From: Gnetum montanum
Lineage: Eukaryota; Streptophyta; Gnetopsida; Gnetales; Gnetaceae
Direction of reading: 5' to 3'
Assembly (NCBI GenBank): GCA_015680685.1
Contig: MNCI01011128.1
Coordinates: forward strand, 269,563 to 333,562
Length of the DNA stretch: 64,000 nucleotides
The notes below the pieces were generated by a model. The model ran no database searches. It had not been told where the DNA came from and saw only the letters and a program-made list of their open reading frames with translations. Positions 47,927 to 59,648 of the stretch are shown here, piece by piece. Each line of letters starts with the position of its first letter. Within the stretch, counting starts at the first letter, position 1. Both the position numbers and the translations under genes were made by a program.

Positions 47927-48385
47927 ACAATCAAGAAACATCCCGTTGCATGGCTTTGGCTCTCCACCAACAAGTTTCCCCTAAACACTAAACAAGGGCC
48001 TTGTTCTTCCAAAGAACGTAACACATCATCATGTAGCTTTGGTTATGCCAACAAGATCTCTTGAATACCAAGCAAGAGTCTTGTGCCGCCAAAGGACATA
48101 CACATCATGCTTTGATCCTAAGAACATAAGCATGACCTGCACACATACCCGGACACCCTCTCCACTGCACACGAGCCCTTCATTGGTTACCAATCCCTAC
48201 AGTTTCCATTTCCCTACCAAATACAAATTTCATTTCCCTAATCCTATGTACTACTGAACATGGTACGATGACGTCTAGCCAGATGGCAAAGGACAATGTC
48301 TCTATCAAGTTGCTTGTGGTGTTTTGCACTTCTTTGTCGACACTTTTCGGGTCGATTCCTCCAAGCGTCAACAAAGAGGGGCCAA
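47927..48385 (+). repeat. Element B: duplicated 3' tail, second copy, with polypurine tract
   Basis: Nearly the same as 46434-46892, starting acaatcaagaaacatcccg. It ends aacaaagaggggccaa, the polypurine tract directly before the LTR. Confidence 0.85.
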
Positions 48386-49893
48386 TGAAACACCACAAAA
48401 TTCTAAGCTTAGTACTTCTTCAACAAGAATCGAGCTAAGTCATGACGTTCCCCAGCATGACTAAAGCTTGAGGGCCCCACAGACAACTTCAAGCAAAGGT
48501 GGACTCAACAGTTTCCTAGGACCCGCAGACGACCACGGTGACATCTGCTATCAAAAAATGCCAACTCTGGAGCTCAAGATACTCAGTCTTCATTAAGTAT
48601 GCATTCTCAGCATATATGCCCAGCGTACACGCCCAAGTATACGCCCAACGTACACGTCTAGTGTATATGCCCAACGTACACACCTCACATGTACACTCAG
48701 CATGTATGAATGGCATGTAAGCCCGGTATGTAACCCCCGAAGATGGCATGGAAACAGCACTGCAGAGCAAGACTTTGTATAAAGCATCAACTCACACGAA
48801 CAGAGCAATCATCATATGTTGACATCATGCATTCTGGAGTCCATACGCTGAGCATGTGCATCCTGCACGCCCAGCATATATGCCCAGTGTATATGCCTAG
48901 CATGCATTCCCAGTGTATACGCCCAGCGTATACACCCAGCATGCACAAAGTGTACAACTAGTATCAGATCAAGGTCAACCGAGCTGAACATCTACAGGCA
49001 GCATCTTCATGGCATCCAAATTCAAATCTGAAGGCTGAAAGACGTCTTTTGCTTTGATCAAGTCTGTACGCCGAGGTCATACATACAGCGTATACGTTGG
49101 CGTACAACGGTATACGTTGGCATGCAGTGGTATACGCTGGCGTACAGTAATATACGCTAGTGTACAGTGGTATACGCTGGCGTGCAGCACACTGTATACT
49201 TGTAAAATTTCATTGTTTCGCACCCGGTCAACGCACCACATGTCACCCGACCCGAGAGTCCAGCACTCCACAGCCAATCATCCCCTCTCAAAACCCGAGT
49301 CCCATGTTTAAACTTGTATAAAAATCCCAATTTTTTACTAGACCAGGGTTGGCAATTTTGAGCAAACCAGAGACAAAAAAAAGAACCAGAGACGCTAAGA
49401 AAACCATAGCAAAAACCCTGTACGCTGGACCTCGACCCTGCACGCTGAGCATACAGCCTTTACGCTGTGCCTATAGTTCAACCCAGCACACAATCACCCC
49501 TGCATCCACCGAGGCTATTCGTCCGCCTTGTGTCAGAGTTACAACTGTGTTAGATTGGTGCATTGTAACTTTCATTTCACAATAATATTGCTACATTTCT
49601 TTGCTAAAATCCATTGCAGTTTTTCATTCATTGTTGTATGATTACTGTTTACGCTCTTGTACGTTTACGCTCCATTTTACATTCGTTACATCATTTACAT
49701 ATAACCTAGCGTACAATATATCGGTGTATGTTAGGGGAAATCCTTGCCTGATCCGCGTGCAGACCACTCAAGGTACTCTGCCTTCGTTAATTCCAGCTTG
49801 CCCTCAAGCGAAGGTAGGGTCTTCTGTGCATGTCCAGAGATCTCCAGGTTTCTGTTTCATTCCAGCCGGAGACCAACGATTTCGGACGGTACA
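48386..49893 (+). repeat. Element B: 3' LTR
   Basis: A 1,508-bp LTR with ends tgaaacaccac and ttcggacggtaca. Same motif clusters as the 5' LTR (48600-48960, 49080-49190) and a TATA box at 49317. It differs from the 5' LTR by a few percent. Confidence 0.9.
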
Positions 49894-49898
49894 GTGGC
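49894..49898. other. Target-site duplication of element B, right copy (gtggc)
   Basis: Four of five bases match the left copy atggc. Element C's integrase tail begins right after it. Confidence 0.65.
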
Positions 49899-51140
49899 CA
49901 TCTCCCCCATGACTGAGTTGGAAGGAGGAGATCCGAAATAATGAGCAGGATCGTCCCTTCTTAGAGGTATTATGTGCACTGGCTGTTCTAAGTTCATGGA
50001 AGGGGTTGGTTTGTTGCACATTGACTAGTAATCTCTTATCAGGGCTCTTGGGTTTATATATGGTCATGGCCCCTAAAGGAAAGGTTGTATGAATAATGTA
50101 AGGTCCTTCCCACACTGTTTGAAATTTTGTACATTGTGGCACATGTGTGGGATTCCAATAGAGAACCTTATCTCCCGATTGATACTTAACCTTTCCAATT
50201 TTCAATCATGAAGTTGCTTTTTATATGCCTTGTGCAACTCATTTGACGACAAGGCTGCTAATCGATTTTCTTCTAGCATGTTTAAATTTGCCAACCTTTG
50301 TTTTTGTGCTAGATCAAGATCGAGGTGGAGGTCATAATCCATTGATAGTATACGGAGCTCGGTTTGAACTGGAAATGTTGGAAGCTTTCCGTAAACTAAC
50401 TCATAGGGAGAGTAGCCTATAGGAAGCTTCTAGGTGGAGCGGTATGCCCAAAGAGCATCATTCAGTTTAGTGCTCCAATCTCGCCTATACTTGCTAATTG
50501 TCCTTGTCAATATTTTAGTGATCTCCCTATTGGTGACCTCAGCTTGTCCATTAGCTTGGGGGTGATAAAGTGTAGTCAATTTATGTTCAACCCCTAAACG
50601 TTGCATTAACTTCTAAAAAGTTGCACCTGTGAAATGTGTTCCGTTATCTGAAAAAAGTGCACATGGCACACCAAACCTATTTACGATTTGTTGTTGCACA
50701 AATCATGCAGCTGTAGATTATGTGCAGTCTGTAACAGCAGCTGCTTCAGCCCATTTCATTAGATAGTCTATGGCAACTATACTGTAAGCTTTTCCATTGG
50801 ACATTAGTGTAATGGGCCCCATAAAGTCTATCCCCCAAATGTAGAAGGGTTCTAAAGGTTGAATCCATTGTTGCGGACCCTCCATTCTAGCATTCATTCC
50901 CCCATCACGTTGACAACACTTGCAAGATTAGACAAATTGATGGGCATCCCAAAATAATGTTGGCCAATAGTATCCTACAAGAAGGATCTTAAGGGTCGTT
51001 TTTCTCCCCGCATATTGACCCCCACAAGGGCCCTCATGAGCATCTTGGAGAACTCTTAGTTGGTCCACCTCGGGCACACACCATCGAACCAAGCCATCAG
51101 GACACACTTTGTAAAGTTGTCCATTGATCTCCATGAAGTA
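49899..51140 (-). pseudogene. Element C: integrase
   Basis: Read from 51140 down: a H2C2 zinc finger region (50928-51134: VLQDAHEGPCGGQYAGRKT and VGYYWP), the catalytic core with WGIDFMGPI, SDNGTHF and NGQAEVTNREI (about 50860-50500), then YELVYGKLP, and the C-terminal domain with YQSGDKVLYWNPTH (50205-49899) ending in FHEL. The DDE residues are visible, but stops occur about every 100 codons. Sequence beyond 49898 in this frame belongs to element B. Confidence 0.85.
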
Positions 51141-51194
51141 CTTGGCTCTATGAAGAAACTATTGTTTCTTCCTAAAGTCCAGCTCATGTGGTGT

Positions 51195-52600
51195 TTATTG
51201 GGTAAGGAGATAGGAGATAATGCTATTATACCAATTCGTCTCCGTGGGTTGGTTATTCACTACAACGGAAAAGAGGGCTTCATCAGAAAAATGATCAGAC
51301 ATTACATATTCATCCTCTTTGTTGTCCCAATGCAACCAAGATAAATGATCTACAACTACGTTCTCGATGCCCTTTCGATCGATCATCGTTAGATCAAACT
51401 CCTATAGGATTACCAGCCACCATATAATACGAGGGCTAACCATTGGCTTGTTCATGAGGAACCAGATTGCACTATGATCTGTATGGATGAACACTTTGTA
51501 ACCTAACACATAGTGCCTAAATTTATTCAGTGCAAACACTATAGCCATTAGTTCTTTTTCTGTAGTTTTGTAGTTAAGTTGTGCACCGACGATACTCCTA
51601 TTTGCATAATGGATGTAGCAAGGACTTTTTTGGTCATCTAACTATGTAAGTACGACTCCTAAGGCATAATTACATGCATCAATCATTATATGGAATGGTC
51701 TGGACAAGTCAGGAGCTTGTAGAATGGGAGTTTCTACAAGCTTTTGTTTCAGAGTTTGGAATGCTCATTCACATTCCCTACTCTATTCGAATAGTACATC
51801 CTTCTTTATTAGCTCTACCAATGGTTTCACAATCTTAGAGAAGTTCTCAATGAATCTCCTATAGTAGCCAGTGTGTCCAAGGAATGACCAAATGTCTTTG
51901 ACAGTTTCCGATTGATGGGTGATTCCTTGGATGAATCTAACTTTATCTGGGTCTACACCTATTCCTGAATGTGAAACCTTATGCCCAAGTACTACGCCTT
52001 CTTAGACCATTAAATGGCTTTTCTACCAATTGAGCCTTAAGTTGGTTTCTATGCATCTTTTCAGCACTTGCTCTAATTAGTCCAAGGCTTGATCAAAACT
52101 TGTTCCATAAGTGGAGAAATTGTCCATAAAGACTTCCACTCCATTTCCTATCTGCTGTTGGAATATGCTTAGAACTATACATTAAAATGTGGCAGGGCCA
52201 TTGCACAAGCCAAAAAACATTTGTTTATATGCAAACGTCCCCTAAGGACTGGTGAATGTTATCTTGGCTTGATCTTCTAAGGCTATCTGTATTTGGTTGT
52301 ATCCACTATAGCCATCCAAAAAACTATAATAGTGATGCCCTGCTATGGTGTCTAAGACTTGGTCAACGAATGGCAATGGAAAGTGATCCCTAAATTTTTC
52401 CATGTTTAGCAGCCTAAAATCTATGCACACCCTCCATTTGCCTCCCTTTTTCAACATGATCACTAGAGGGCTAACCCATTTGCTATCAACAATGGGATAT
52501 ATGAACCCAGCCTTAAGAAGCTGTTCTATTTCTTCTTTTACTACTTGCTTCAATTTTGGGTTCAATCGCCTCTGTGGTTGTTTTTGAGGTTTCATGGAGG
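51195..52600 (-). pseudogene. Element C: reverse transcriptase and RNase H
   Basis: The clean segment 52595-52242 contains VVKEEIEQLLKAGFIYPI, VCIDFRLLN, HFPLPFVDQ and FLDGYSGYNQIQIA, typical of the Athila group. The active-site box near 52120 reads FMDN in place of FMDD, a G-to-A loss of one catalytic Asp. RNase H remnants follow, for example HTDHSAIWFLMNKP near 51470 and VVVDHLSWL at 51340. The central part needs several frame changes. Confidence 0.87.
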
Positions 52601-52999
52601 GGTCAGTGTAAATCCTATGCTAGCATATCCTAGGATCTATTCCAGTTAATTCAGGGTATGACCAAGTAAAGGCTTTTGACCACTTGTTTATCAATTTCAG
52701 CAGGCTTTCTTTTTGTTTGGAAGTCTTGCATTAATGATTACTGGTTTTTCATTTTCGAGGGTCATATATTCTAGACCAGTGGGCAACGGTTTCAAATCTA
52801 GGGGCTCTTGTTTAAATTTTTTAGGAATTTCCAACTTCCTCCAATTGATGTTTTCAAGGTTAAGGCTTGGAAGTTGGTAGCGGACTTGCTCCAGTGTATC
52901 TATGCTTTCAATGTAAGCACAATTTATTCCCTCAGTTAGTTCCATGCACATTAGTGAGATGCTCTCTTGATCAGCCATCAGCCACTGGGTGTCTTCCTG
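52601..52999 (-). pseudogene. Element C: protease-RT connecting region
   Basis: 52978-52697 reads as one 93-codon frame with YIESIDTLEQVRY and LPTGLEYMTLENEKPVIINA, a segment usual before the reverse transcriptase of Athila-type elements (LP..LKYAFL type). Confidence 0.6.
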
Positions 53000-53557
53000 T
53001 CATGTGGCTGCTGCATACAGGCACTTTTGTATATTAATGTCTTGTGCACACCGGTTGCATGCAGACAATGCTAAACTTTGCATAACCCATGATCTCTGCA
53101 TGTAATTGCACCCTGTATCACTGTATGCGATGCATGGAACCTTCTTCTTCTCGATCTTTCCAAAAGTGTTCTTCTTGAATATTTCCAGAGAAAGATCACA
53201 GATTCCTAGGCATGCATCTATAGTACTTAGCCATGCCCTTCCCATTATTATTGGGAAGTCCCCTTTACCATTATTTACTTGGATCACTAGGAAATCAGCT
53301 GGGTACGACCACCCACACATAGTGGTAATGATGTCCTCCACTAGTCCCAAGGGAATAGTGATGGACTGGTCAACCAGCTCTAGGCGAATATTGCTCTTCC
53401 TTAATGGAGGTAGGTTCCAGGCTTTGTACATCTCTTGTGATATTAAGTTGACTCTGGAACCTGAGTCTAGAAGAGCTTTACATGGTTCATTCCCAGCGAC
53501 TTGGAGATAGATTAGAGGGCTTCCAGGATCAGAGAATTTCCTGGGAAGGTGGCCCAC
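53000..53557 (-). pseudogene. Element C: retropepsin-like aspartic protease
   Basis: A 185-codon open frame. The catalytic site is ALLDSGSRVNLIS (D-S-G) with PLIYLQVAGNEPCK before it. The second strand pair contains PADFLVIQVN and FPIIMGRAWLSTIDA. This is the usual length and order for an Athila-group protease. The catalytic triad is intact, unlike RT. Confidence 0.85.
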
Positions 53558-54199
53558 CTTAATCTAGTCAATAACAGCATGTGTTAACATAACCGTATGC
53601 GTTGAGCTCAGCGTTTGGTTTGAAGGGAGCTCTAAAGCCTTATGTGATGGAGAGGCGTTCAGAGGTTCAACCACTTGTGGTTGTGAGGGCTTGGTTGGCA
53701 TGTTGGTTTTGAAGAAATATCTTTTCTTTATAAGGTTTTCAGAACCAACTGGGGGTTGAGATTTCATAGCCCTCGTGGCATTACATTGCTACTGTTGAGT
53801 GGGGAGTTCCCCCTACATTGCTGGAGCGGATGGTAATGGACTTATCAGTGTGAGTGTTGCAGATGGATTTGGAGGATGGTATGTTTGTGGGTTATCTCCT
53901 CTAAGAGAAAGAGTCCTATAATACTCTTGAGCTTGGTAGTCATGTTGTGGTGTCACGTGACAAACAGAGTCACGTGGAGAGATTGGATGCTACACGTAGT
54001 AGCCATATGGATCTGGTTGCCGGTAGGGGTATTGTTACCTTGGTGGTGGCATCTCCCATGACTGTGGGTATTGCCACTATTGATGTTGCTCAACAGGTTG
54101 TGGTGGAGTTCCACTTGGATAATATGTTAAAGGTTGGTGGAACTTCCTTGGGTTACCTTGGGGATAAGGTAACCATCGGGGTGCTTACCATTTATTAAG
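53558..54199 (-). pseudogene. Element C: gag-protease linker
   Basis: A Ser/Pro-rich linker: 53767-53564 reads KPSQPQVVEPLNASP and ALELPSNQTLSS. The rest is disrupted. No domain recognised. Confidence 0.5.
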
Positions 54200-55150
54200 T
54201 CATGGGTTGAGTGCATACACCCCAAACTCTTGTAGATTTGAGATCACTAGGCAACATCCCTTAGGATGGTCATATTGGCATATCACACATCCACCGTCAT
54301 TGTTCGTGTTTGAATCCATAACCTCTTCGGTGATGGCCATTTTTTCCTTACCCTTGTTACGTGCATTGTCCACCTCTCTCTTTTTCTTTTTGTCATAGTC
54401 ACTACCTCGCTCCCTAGACTCCTCTACAATTTTAAGAATAGTTTCAAACCTACTATCCATGGAGTCCCACATTTGGTCTACCTTTGCCGATACCTCTATT
54501 GTTAACTTTTGAAGCGGTAAAGTTTTCCTATTCACCATGTCTTCAAGTAATAACTCTTCTTCCTCCTCATATAATCTCACTCCCCTTTTTTGAAGGGAAG
54601 GATCTTGGTTGTACTCTTCCGCACTTTCTCTCTTTCGTAGCTCACCTTCTTCTTTGGCTACGTACTCTAGCGATCTATGAATTTGATGAGACCTAAGCTC
54701 TGATAATCTTCCTTGGGCATATGTTCCAAGGGTTCTTCTTGTTTCATGCCTAGGTCCATCCATGAGATGGCGTAGTTGATCCTACTGCGAATAGCCATGG
54801 CCAAGGAAATGATGCAACAGTGCGTAATAGCGGCCCATGGCAGCATCCAAGGGTTCATGATTTCCTTGCTTCCATCCTTGGATTTGGTTTCGCAGGTTAG
54901 ACACTTGGGAGTACATTTGGTACTTATCATTGAACAGTTCTAACATTGTACTCCACCTCTGAATGGATTCCGATTCTAAGGACCGGTACCAGCTTTCAGC
55001 ATCTTTCACTAGTGTCCTTGGGAACAACTTCAGTTTTTGCCATTCGTTCTCTATGTTTTGCAAGGCACATGCATCGTGAAATGATTGTAAATAAATTTAA
55101 GGATCAACATTGTATCCCCCTTCAAATCATGGGATATTGTTCATGTCTAA
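54200..55150 (-). pseudogene. Element C: gag core and zinc knuckle
   Basis: The Gag core lies at 55063-54780: QKLKLFPRTLVKDAESWYRS, LELFNDKYQMYSQVS, AAMGRYYALLHHF. A charged helical part (54763-54300: RLYEEEEELLLEDM, KIVEESRERGSDYDKKKKRE) and a knuckle CVICQYDHPKGCC follow. It is clearly related to gag of D and E (YYALLN, DHPKG). Confidence 0.87.
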
Positions 55151-56253
55151 CCTCTTGATCCTACTATCCTTTTGGTGCCTTGTGGGAACTCTTACGGCCT
55201 CCGTTATATCTGGCATGCTTCTAGTTGCAAGTAGGGGTTCTTGGTAGTCATCTCGTTCATAGCATCTATGGTGTCTACGCAGTTCCCTACTCTCCCTTCT
55301 TCTATGCCTTGATTCCTTAGAGTACCCTCATCCTCGTTCTCAACTGTCTCATTGATGTTTTTCACTCTGCTTTCCTTTATCCTCATGGTTGGTTTCCTTA
55401 TGACTACGTCCAAACACTAAAGGAGAGGGTGAATGTGATGATGAAGGTGAAGAAGAAGGAGAACCATCACTATGATAGTGTTTTCTACCTTCTCTTTGAT
55501 GGTCTTGGCCTTGATCATGATTACGATCAGAACGTCTACCCTTATCGTATGTTTGTGTTCCCTCATTGAACACTTCATGTTCGTGGGGATCAGAACCAGG
55601 GTTGTGAATTGTGGAGTGAAGGTTCCGATACACCACCTCCTGACCATCGTTAGGAGGGGGAACATCATTTGGTAGGGAACCTATTGAAGTAGGTTCACCA
55701 CCCTCAATTTCGCTTAAGACATGTGGGGCATTATGGGGTCATTTATCCTTCAAGGATGTGTGGTAACTCTCCTGTTGCAAGTCTCGTTGACCTTGAGCTT
55801 CTATGGGATGGTAGTCCCTTGTGTCATGATCACATGCAATGTATTCTGTGTATAAAAGTGGCATGCCTATTCATGTGAGAGCACGAAGGAGCATGTTGGG
55901 GACTGATTGGTCTAGAGGCAATACTATGTTACCCTCCAAGTCTCTCCAATGCAGCCATTCATCTTGGTGGAGAATAAAGGTGAAATTGGGTACATACTCA
56001 TCATGATGAGTATATACTACCCAAAACTATTAAGGAACTGGAGGATCTTGGTTACGTGTATTATGCTGCCAATTGTCTCTTGTGTTAGTCCTAGGTGGTG
56101 AAATGCTCTTATGCGAAGAAGAAGACATGTTTGTCTTATTCGGTGTGCGATGTACCGTTGGCTTATCTTTCTTTGATTAACCCTAAGGGTTTGTTCTAGC
56201 GTTCCAACAATATGGATGATTTCCTATGTTCAATGCAGTGCACAAACAACTAA
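55151..56253 (-). pseudogene. Element C: gag N-terminal region and leader
   Basis: Charged, low-complexity fragments: 55636-55349 is His/Ser/Lys-rich with HYHSDGSPSSSPSSSHSPSP, and 55413-55204 has VENEDEGTLRNQGIEEG. The start codon is not clear; a decayed start near 56125 is possible. Frames are broken. Confidence 0.5.
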
Positions 56254-56273
56254 GTCCCCGAAAACGATGCCAA
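56254..56273 (-). promoter_or_regulatory. Element C: primer binding site
   Basis: On minus, right after the LTR end ctcatca: ttggcatcgttttcggggac, comparable with ttggcaccattgccgagg in D. Both look like decayed forms of one primer site. Confidence 0.65.
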
Positions 56274-57058
56274 TGATGAGTGGCAAGGTACCCCTACACT
56301 CAACCATACGAATACGAGCGTCTCATGCATGATCTGGTCGAACTCCAAGGACTGAGTGCTTACATGCCTTAATGGAACACTTAGGGTTAATCAATCGTTG
56401 TCTTCCCAAACTTACTTGTATTGTCACGATTGTATGGTTAAGTAAGCTTAAGGTATATGATTTTTATAACTTTTATCTTTTTGGTGTCTTATGCTAATAA
56501 GGGAAGGTAAAGAGAACTAAGTGACTAACTTACATTAACTATTTGCTAACTAAGTTCTAATTGTCCCTAACACTAGTATCCGTTTCCACTTGCCATACAC
56601 ATCATAAACTAGTGCAACGCTACTGGGATTACCAAACGCTAGTCGTTACTGGGTTACCAAGCACTACACGCATGCTCAAAGTGATCGTACTGAGTGTACT
56701 TAACTAAGAGACTCAAAGGTTGAGAGAGAGATTAATTAACTATGAAAGCATTAAAAATTCAATGATAATTAATTACTAATTAGCTTAATCTATATGCTGC
56801 AAGGTTTATCATAAAGTTCATCTTTATTGTCGTACACAAATGTGTGCTCAAGTACAATTTGCTCGAATAAAGATTCGTTCACTCTATGACTCCTACTGCA
56901 GGCACACAGAAATTATTCTAACTCTGGAATGGTAAAACTACAAGAGTTTGGCTAAGGGTCTAAGTCTAACTATCTGGAACAAAGGGTGTCGCCTCTTATT
57001 TATAGAAGATGAGGCAGGATGTGATATCGTGTGGTGAATGCGATATCGCGGCTCATCA
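56274..57058 (-). repeat. Element C: 5' LTR
   Basis: A 785-bp LTR, intact, ends tgatgagtgg and cggctcatca. It carries a GATATC pair at the U3 end (57023-57050) and a minus-strand TATA box (complement of 56997-57004, tataaata). Shows the empty site of element A near 56970. Confidence 0.9.
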
Positions 57059-57063
57059 AGGTG
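57059..57063. other. Target-site duplication of element C, right copy (aggtg)
   Basis: Identical to 9866-9870. Confidence 0.9.
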
Positions 57064-58170
57064 GAACCATCTTTTCCAATACTACAATCATTGGATGAAG
57101 TTGAGGCAAAGATCAATAGGATGATGGAATGGATACATGAAAAATGTGAAGACTATGCCAACATTATTGGAGATAGAGTTATGACAACCTGAGAAACAGA
57201 ACAAAACACCCTTAGACAATTGGAAAGAAGGGTTGAAGAGAATAAGAACTTAACTGCCAATCATATGTATCAATGTAACATTTGCCTGTACGATCACCCC
57301 AAGGGCCAATTCCCAATCTTGTCACATTTACATGAGCATTGGGGAAGAATGTTACATCTAGAGTTCATATAAAATTACTATGTTCAATCACAGTGGCAAA
57401 AATCCCAGTCGTGGGGGAGGCCATCCCCAAAATGGTTACACCCTTCATACCATCCGAACCTAAGTGCTTATCAAGTTCAACATCCTATTTCCCCAACTGG
57501 GTCAACATCCTCTATCTCACCACATTATTATTATTCTCCTTAATACTATCAACCTGTATCCTCACCAACAGGACCACCACCTTGGGTACCTTACACTTCT
57601 CCTCAATTTCCAAATTCTCATCCTTCACCTCCTTCTACATCTCCACCAATTATACCTGAAGGGTTTGCACTACAACATCAACCCACGAACGTTACTTGTG
57701 CTACTACTAATAACAGTAGTGGAAACCCACCACACCAAAGGCATCCCTTCTTTAGACATGACCATAGAAAGGGACACCATAGTTTAGAAACCACTACATC
57801 TGCCAACTTAACATAAATCCAACACTATGGTGCATCTTCCTCTTTGAACCCAATGCTTCATGCTACCTTATTAGGGCCACCACTCAATACTCCAACAACC
57901 ATATAGCCCAATGAATATAGCCACATGGGGAGACATGTTGATCCTTGCATATCATCATACAGTCACAAGTACCATAGTGGGTCAACTCCTTATAAATTAA
58001 CCACATCTTATAACTTGCCCCACTATGTCAACTCTAATCAAGTTTGTGAACCCCAATGGGGTAACTATGACCAAGTCCAAATATTTTCAACATGGAAGGA
58101 TCCTAATTCTTCATTTATTAATCCTAGCCATGCTCAACAATTTAATTATGGGGGATACCCCCCATTCTAA
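57064..58170 (+). pseudogene. Element D: gag, C-terminal part
   Basis: Continues the gag frame from 9865. It contains LDEVEAKINRMMEWI (counterpart in E at 520-560), the knuckle-like CNICLYDHPKGQF (about 57278-57316), and a long Pro/Ser/Tyr-rich tail. The last open part (57925-58170) ends with FNYGGYPPF. E aligns throughout. Stops at about 57190 and 57370. Confidence 0.8.
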
Positions 58171-59560
58171 TAACAAGAAGGATTAATAAATATTTTTCAT
58201 TTTCTTTAATTTTGAAATTTTTGTTTTTCAATTTTTTCACTTTTCAACTTATTGTTTGATCTTTTTGCCTTTTTGTCTTTTTATCTTTTTACCTTTTTAT
58301 GAAGTAATCTCATCTAGAAATAAAACACTCATGTGACTCATTGGTTGAGGTGTTGTTCTATGCTATCAAGTCTCAGGTGACTAATTATTTGAACAACGAG
58401 CCCACAACATCCATCGACCCATTCTATTAATAAGAGGTTCTACCCTGGGTACAATGATATTCCTAATCACTAAAACTTAAAGTAACCTTCTACTCATTAT
58501 ACCCAGAGCGAAGAAGGATGGACCAAGAGAGAATGACCAGGGTGTGACGTCAAGGGGACTTGTGGATTCTCTTTGGTGACATTTGTAGGAGTTATCATGT
58601 AGCTTGGTTGTACTAAGATCCTTGTAGATCTAATGAAAAAGGGAAGTAAGAGTAATCAAAAGGCACCCAACCAGAAAAAAATAATGCTATTCTAGGGGGT
58701 CCCACTGGAAAGACATGCATCCATGCCTGAAGGTAGGCAGCTTCTCTAGATTAAAAAATACTTCAAAAAAGAGAGAGAGAAAAAAAAAGAGAAGAGTGCC
58801 ACAAAGCAAAATCACTCCTCCCTTGAACGAAATGCCAAGTGATCGTACACCTTGTTGTCATGGTGCTCTTATGGTTGTCCATCATTGGATGAAGCAATGT
58901 GATTTCACTAATCAGAGGAATGGACCTGGTCCTGATTTTGGAGTGATGGGATAGGCTAATGACACACTAATCATGCCTTACACATAGAATTCATTATGCC
59001 CTAAGTTAGTTACCTCATGTCCCAATCTCTGCAATCCCTTCTATGATTCACCTCACCTTGTTGTTCGTATAGTTATGACTCGTGACTTGGGTAGCATGGG
59101 ATTCATATCTCATCGCGGTACTATCTACATGTGTGTGTTTTGTGAAATTGGTGTGGATTACATTTAACCCTTCTAGTGCCTATGGACATTTTAAGGTGTG
59201 GTTACGCAAGGGCATTAGAGGTTGGAACCTGCTTTGGGGAGGACCCACTTGCGTAACCCTTGTAATTTGCACTCATAACGCATCTCCTACACATCATCTT
59301 ATACCCTCCAAGTATTACCAACGTTCGTCTTTCCCTTATCATCCTTTCAGTTCAAACGTTCCTATGAGCCAACACATGTCTTTTTTCCTCATACTCTTCA
59401 TGATTTTCATTGCCAAATTTTACATCACTATCCTTTTTATGCGTTTCAGCCTGATCATTCTTACCTTAGACCCTTTACATTGACCTAAAGTCCTTAGTTT
59501 ATACCTTGAAATTTCCAAATTTTATTAATTTTTTCCAAGTACCCTATTTTCAATAGGTCG
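58171..59560 (+). other. Element D: non-coding spacer between gag and ORF2
   Basis: Starts with a T-rich run (58190-58310), then sequence shared with E 1691-2860 (for example ggtgtgacgtcaagggga at about 58550). No supported ORF. Confidence 0.55.
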
Positions 59561-59648
59561 CAATATCTCTTCCCTAATATCAAGTCGGCCATGATATCGG
59601 GTCCTCGCTAGCGGGTACGCAATATCGCGTTCTTAGAATCTATATATA
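59561..59648 (+). promoter_or_regulatory. Element D: candidate internal promoter of ORF2
   Basis: Four ATATC-type motifs (caatatc, aatatcaag, gatatcggg, aatatcgcg) at 59561-59626 are followed by a TATA run (tatatata, 59641-59648). The LTR of D has the same order: GATATC cluster, then tataaata. In E the same place has TATA with GATGT-type motifs. Confidence 0.45.

Larger units (their letters stand above)
29696..49893 (+). mobile_element. Element B: Tat/Ogre-like Ty3/gypsy element with an antisense gene
   Basis: Order on plus: 5' LTR 29696-31166, primer site, leader minisatellite, gag (31997-34530), linker and protease (34539-36191), antisense gene on minus (40381-36741), repeat-rich spacer, pol (41933-45478), 3' minisatellite, tail with a tandem duplication that includes a truncated LTR, and 3' LTR 48386-49893. 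It is 20.2 kb. Gene content and order match A, but most LTR sequence differs, so these are two families of one lineage. Pol keeps a single frame with only three stops. Confidence 0.88.
9871..57058 (-). mobile_element. Element C: Athila-like Ty3/gypsy element carrying nested elements A and B
   Basis: Read on the minus strand: 5' LTR 57058-56274, primer site, gag (about 55640-54200), protease (53557-53000), reverse transcriptase and RNase H (52600-51195), integrase (51140-49899), then element B, a non-coding tail (29690-27905) and the 3' LTR (27904-9871), itself interrupted by element A. The reverse transcriptase motifs (FLDGYSGYNQI, FMDN for the usual FMDD) place it in the Athila group. Without A and B it is about 9.8 kb. 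It lacks any recognisable env-like ORF after integrase. Confidence 0.85.
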
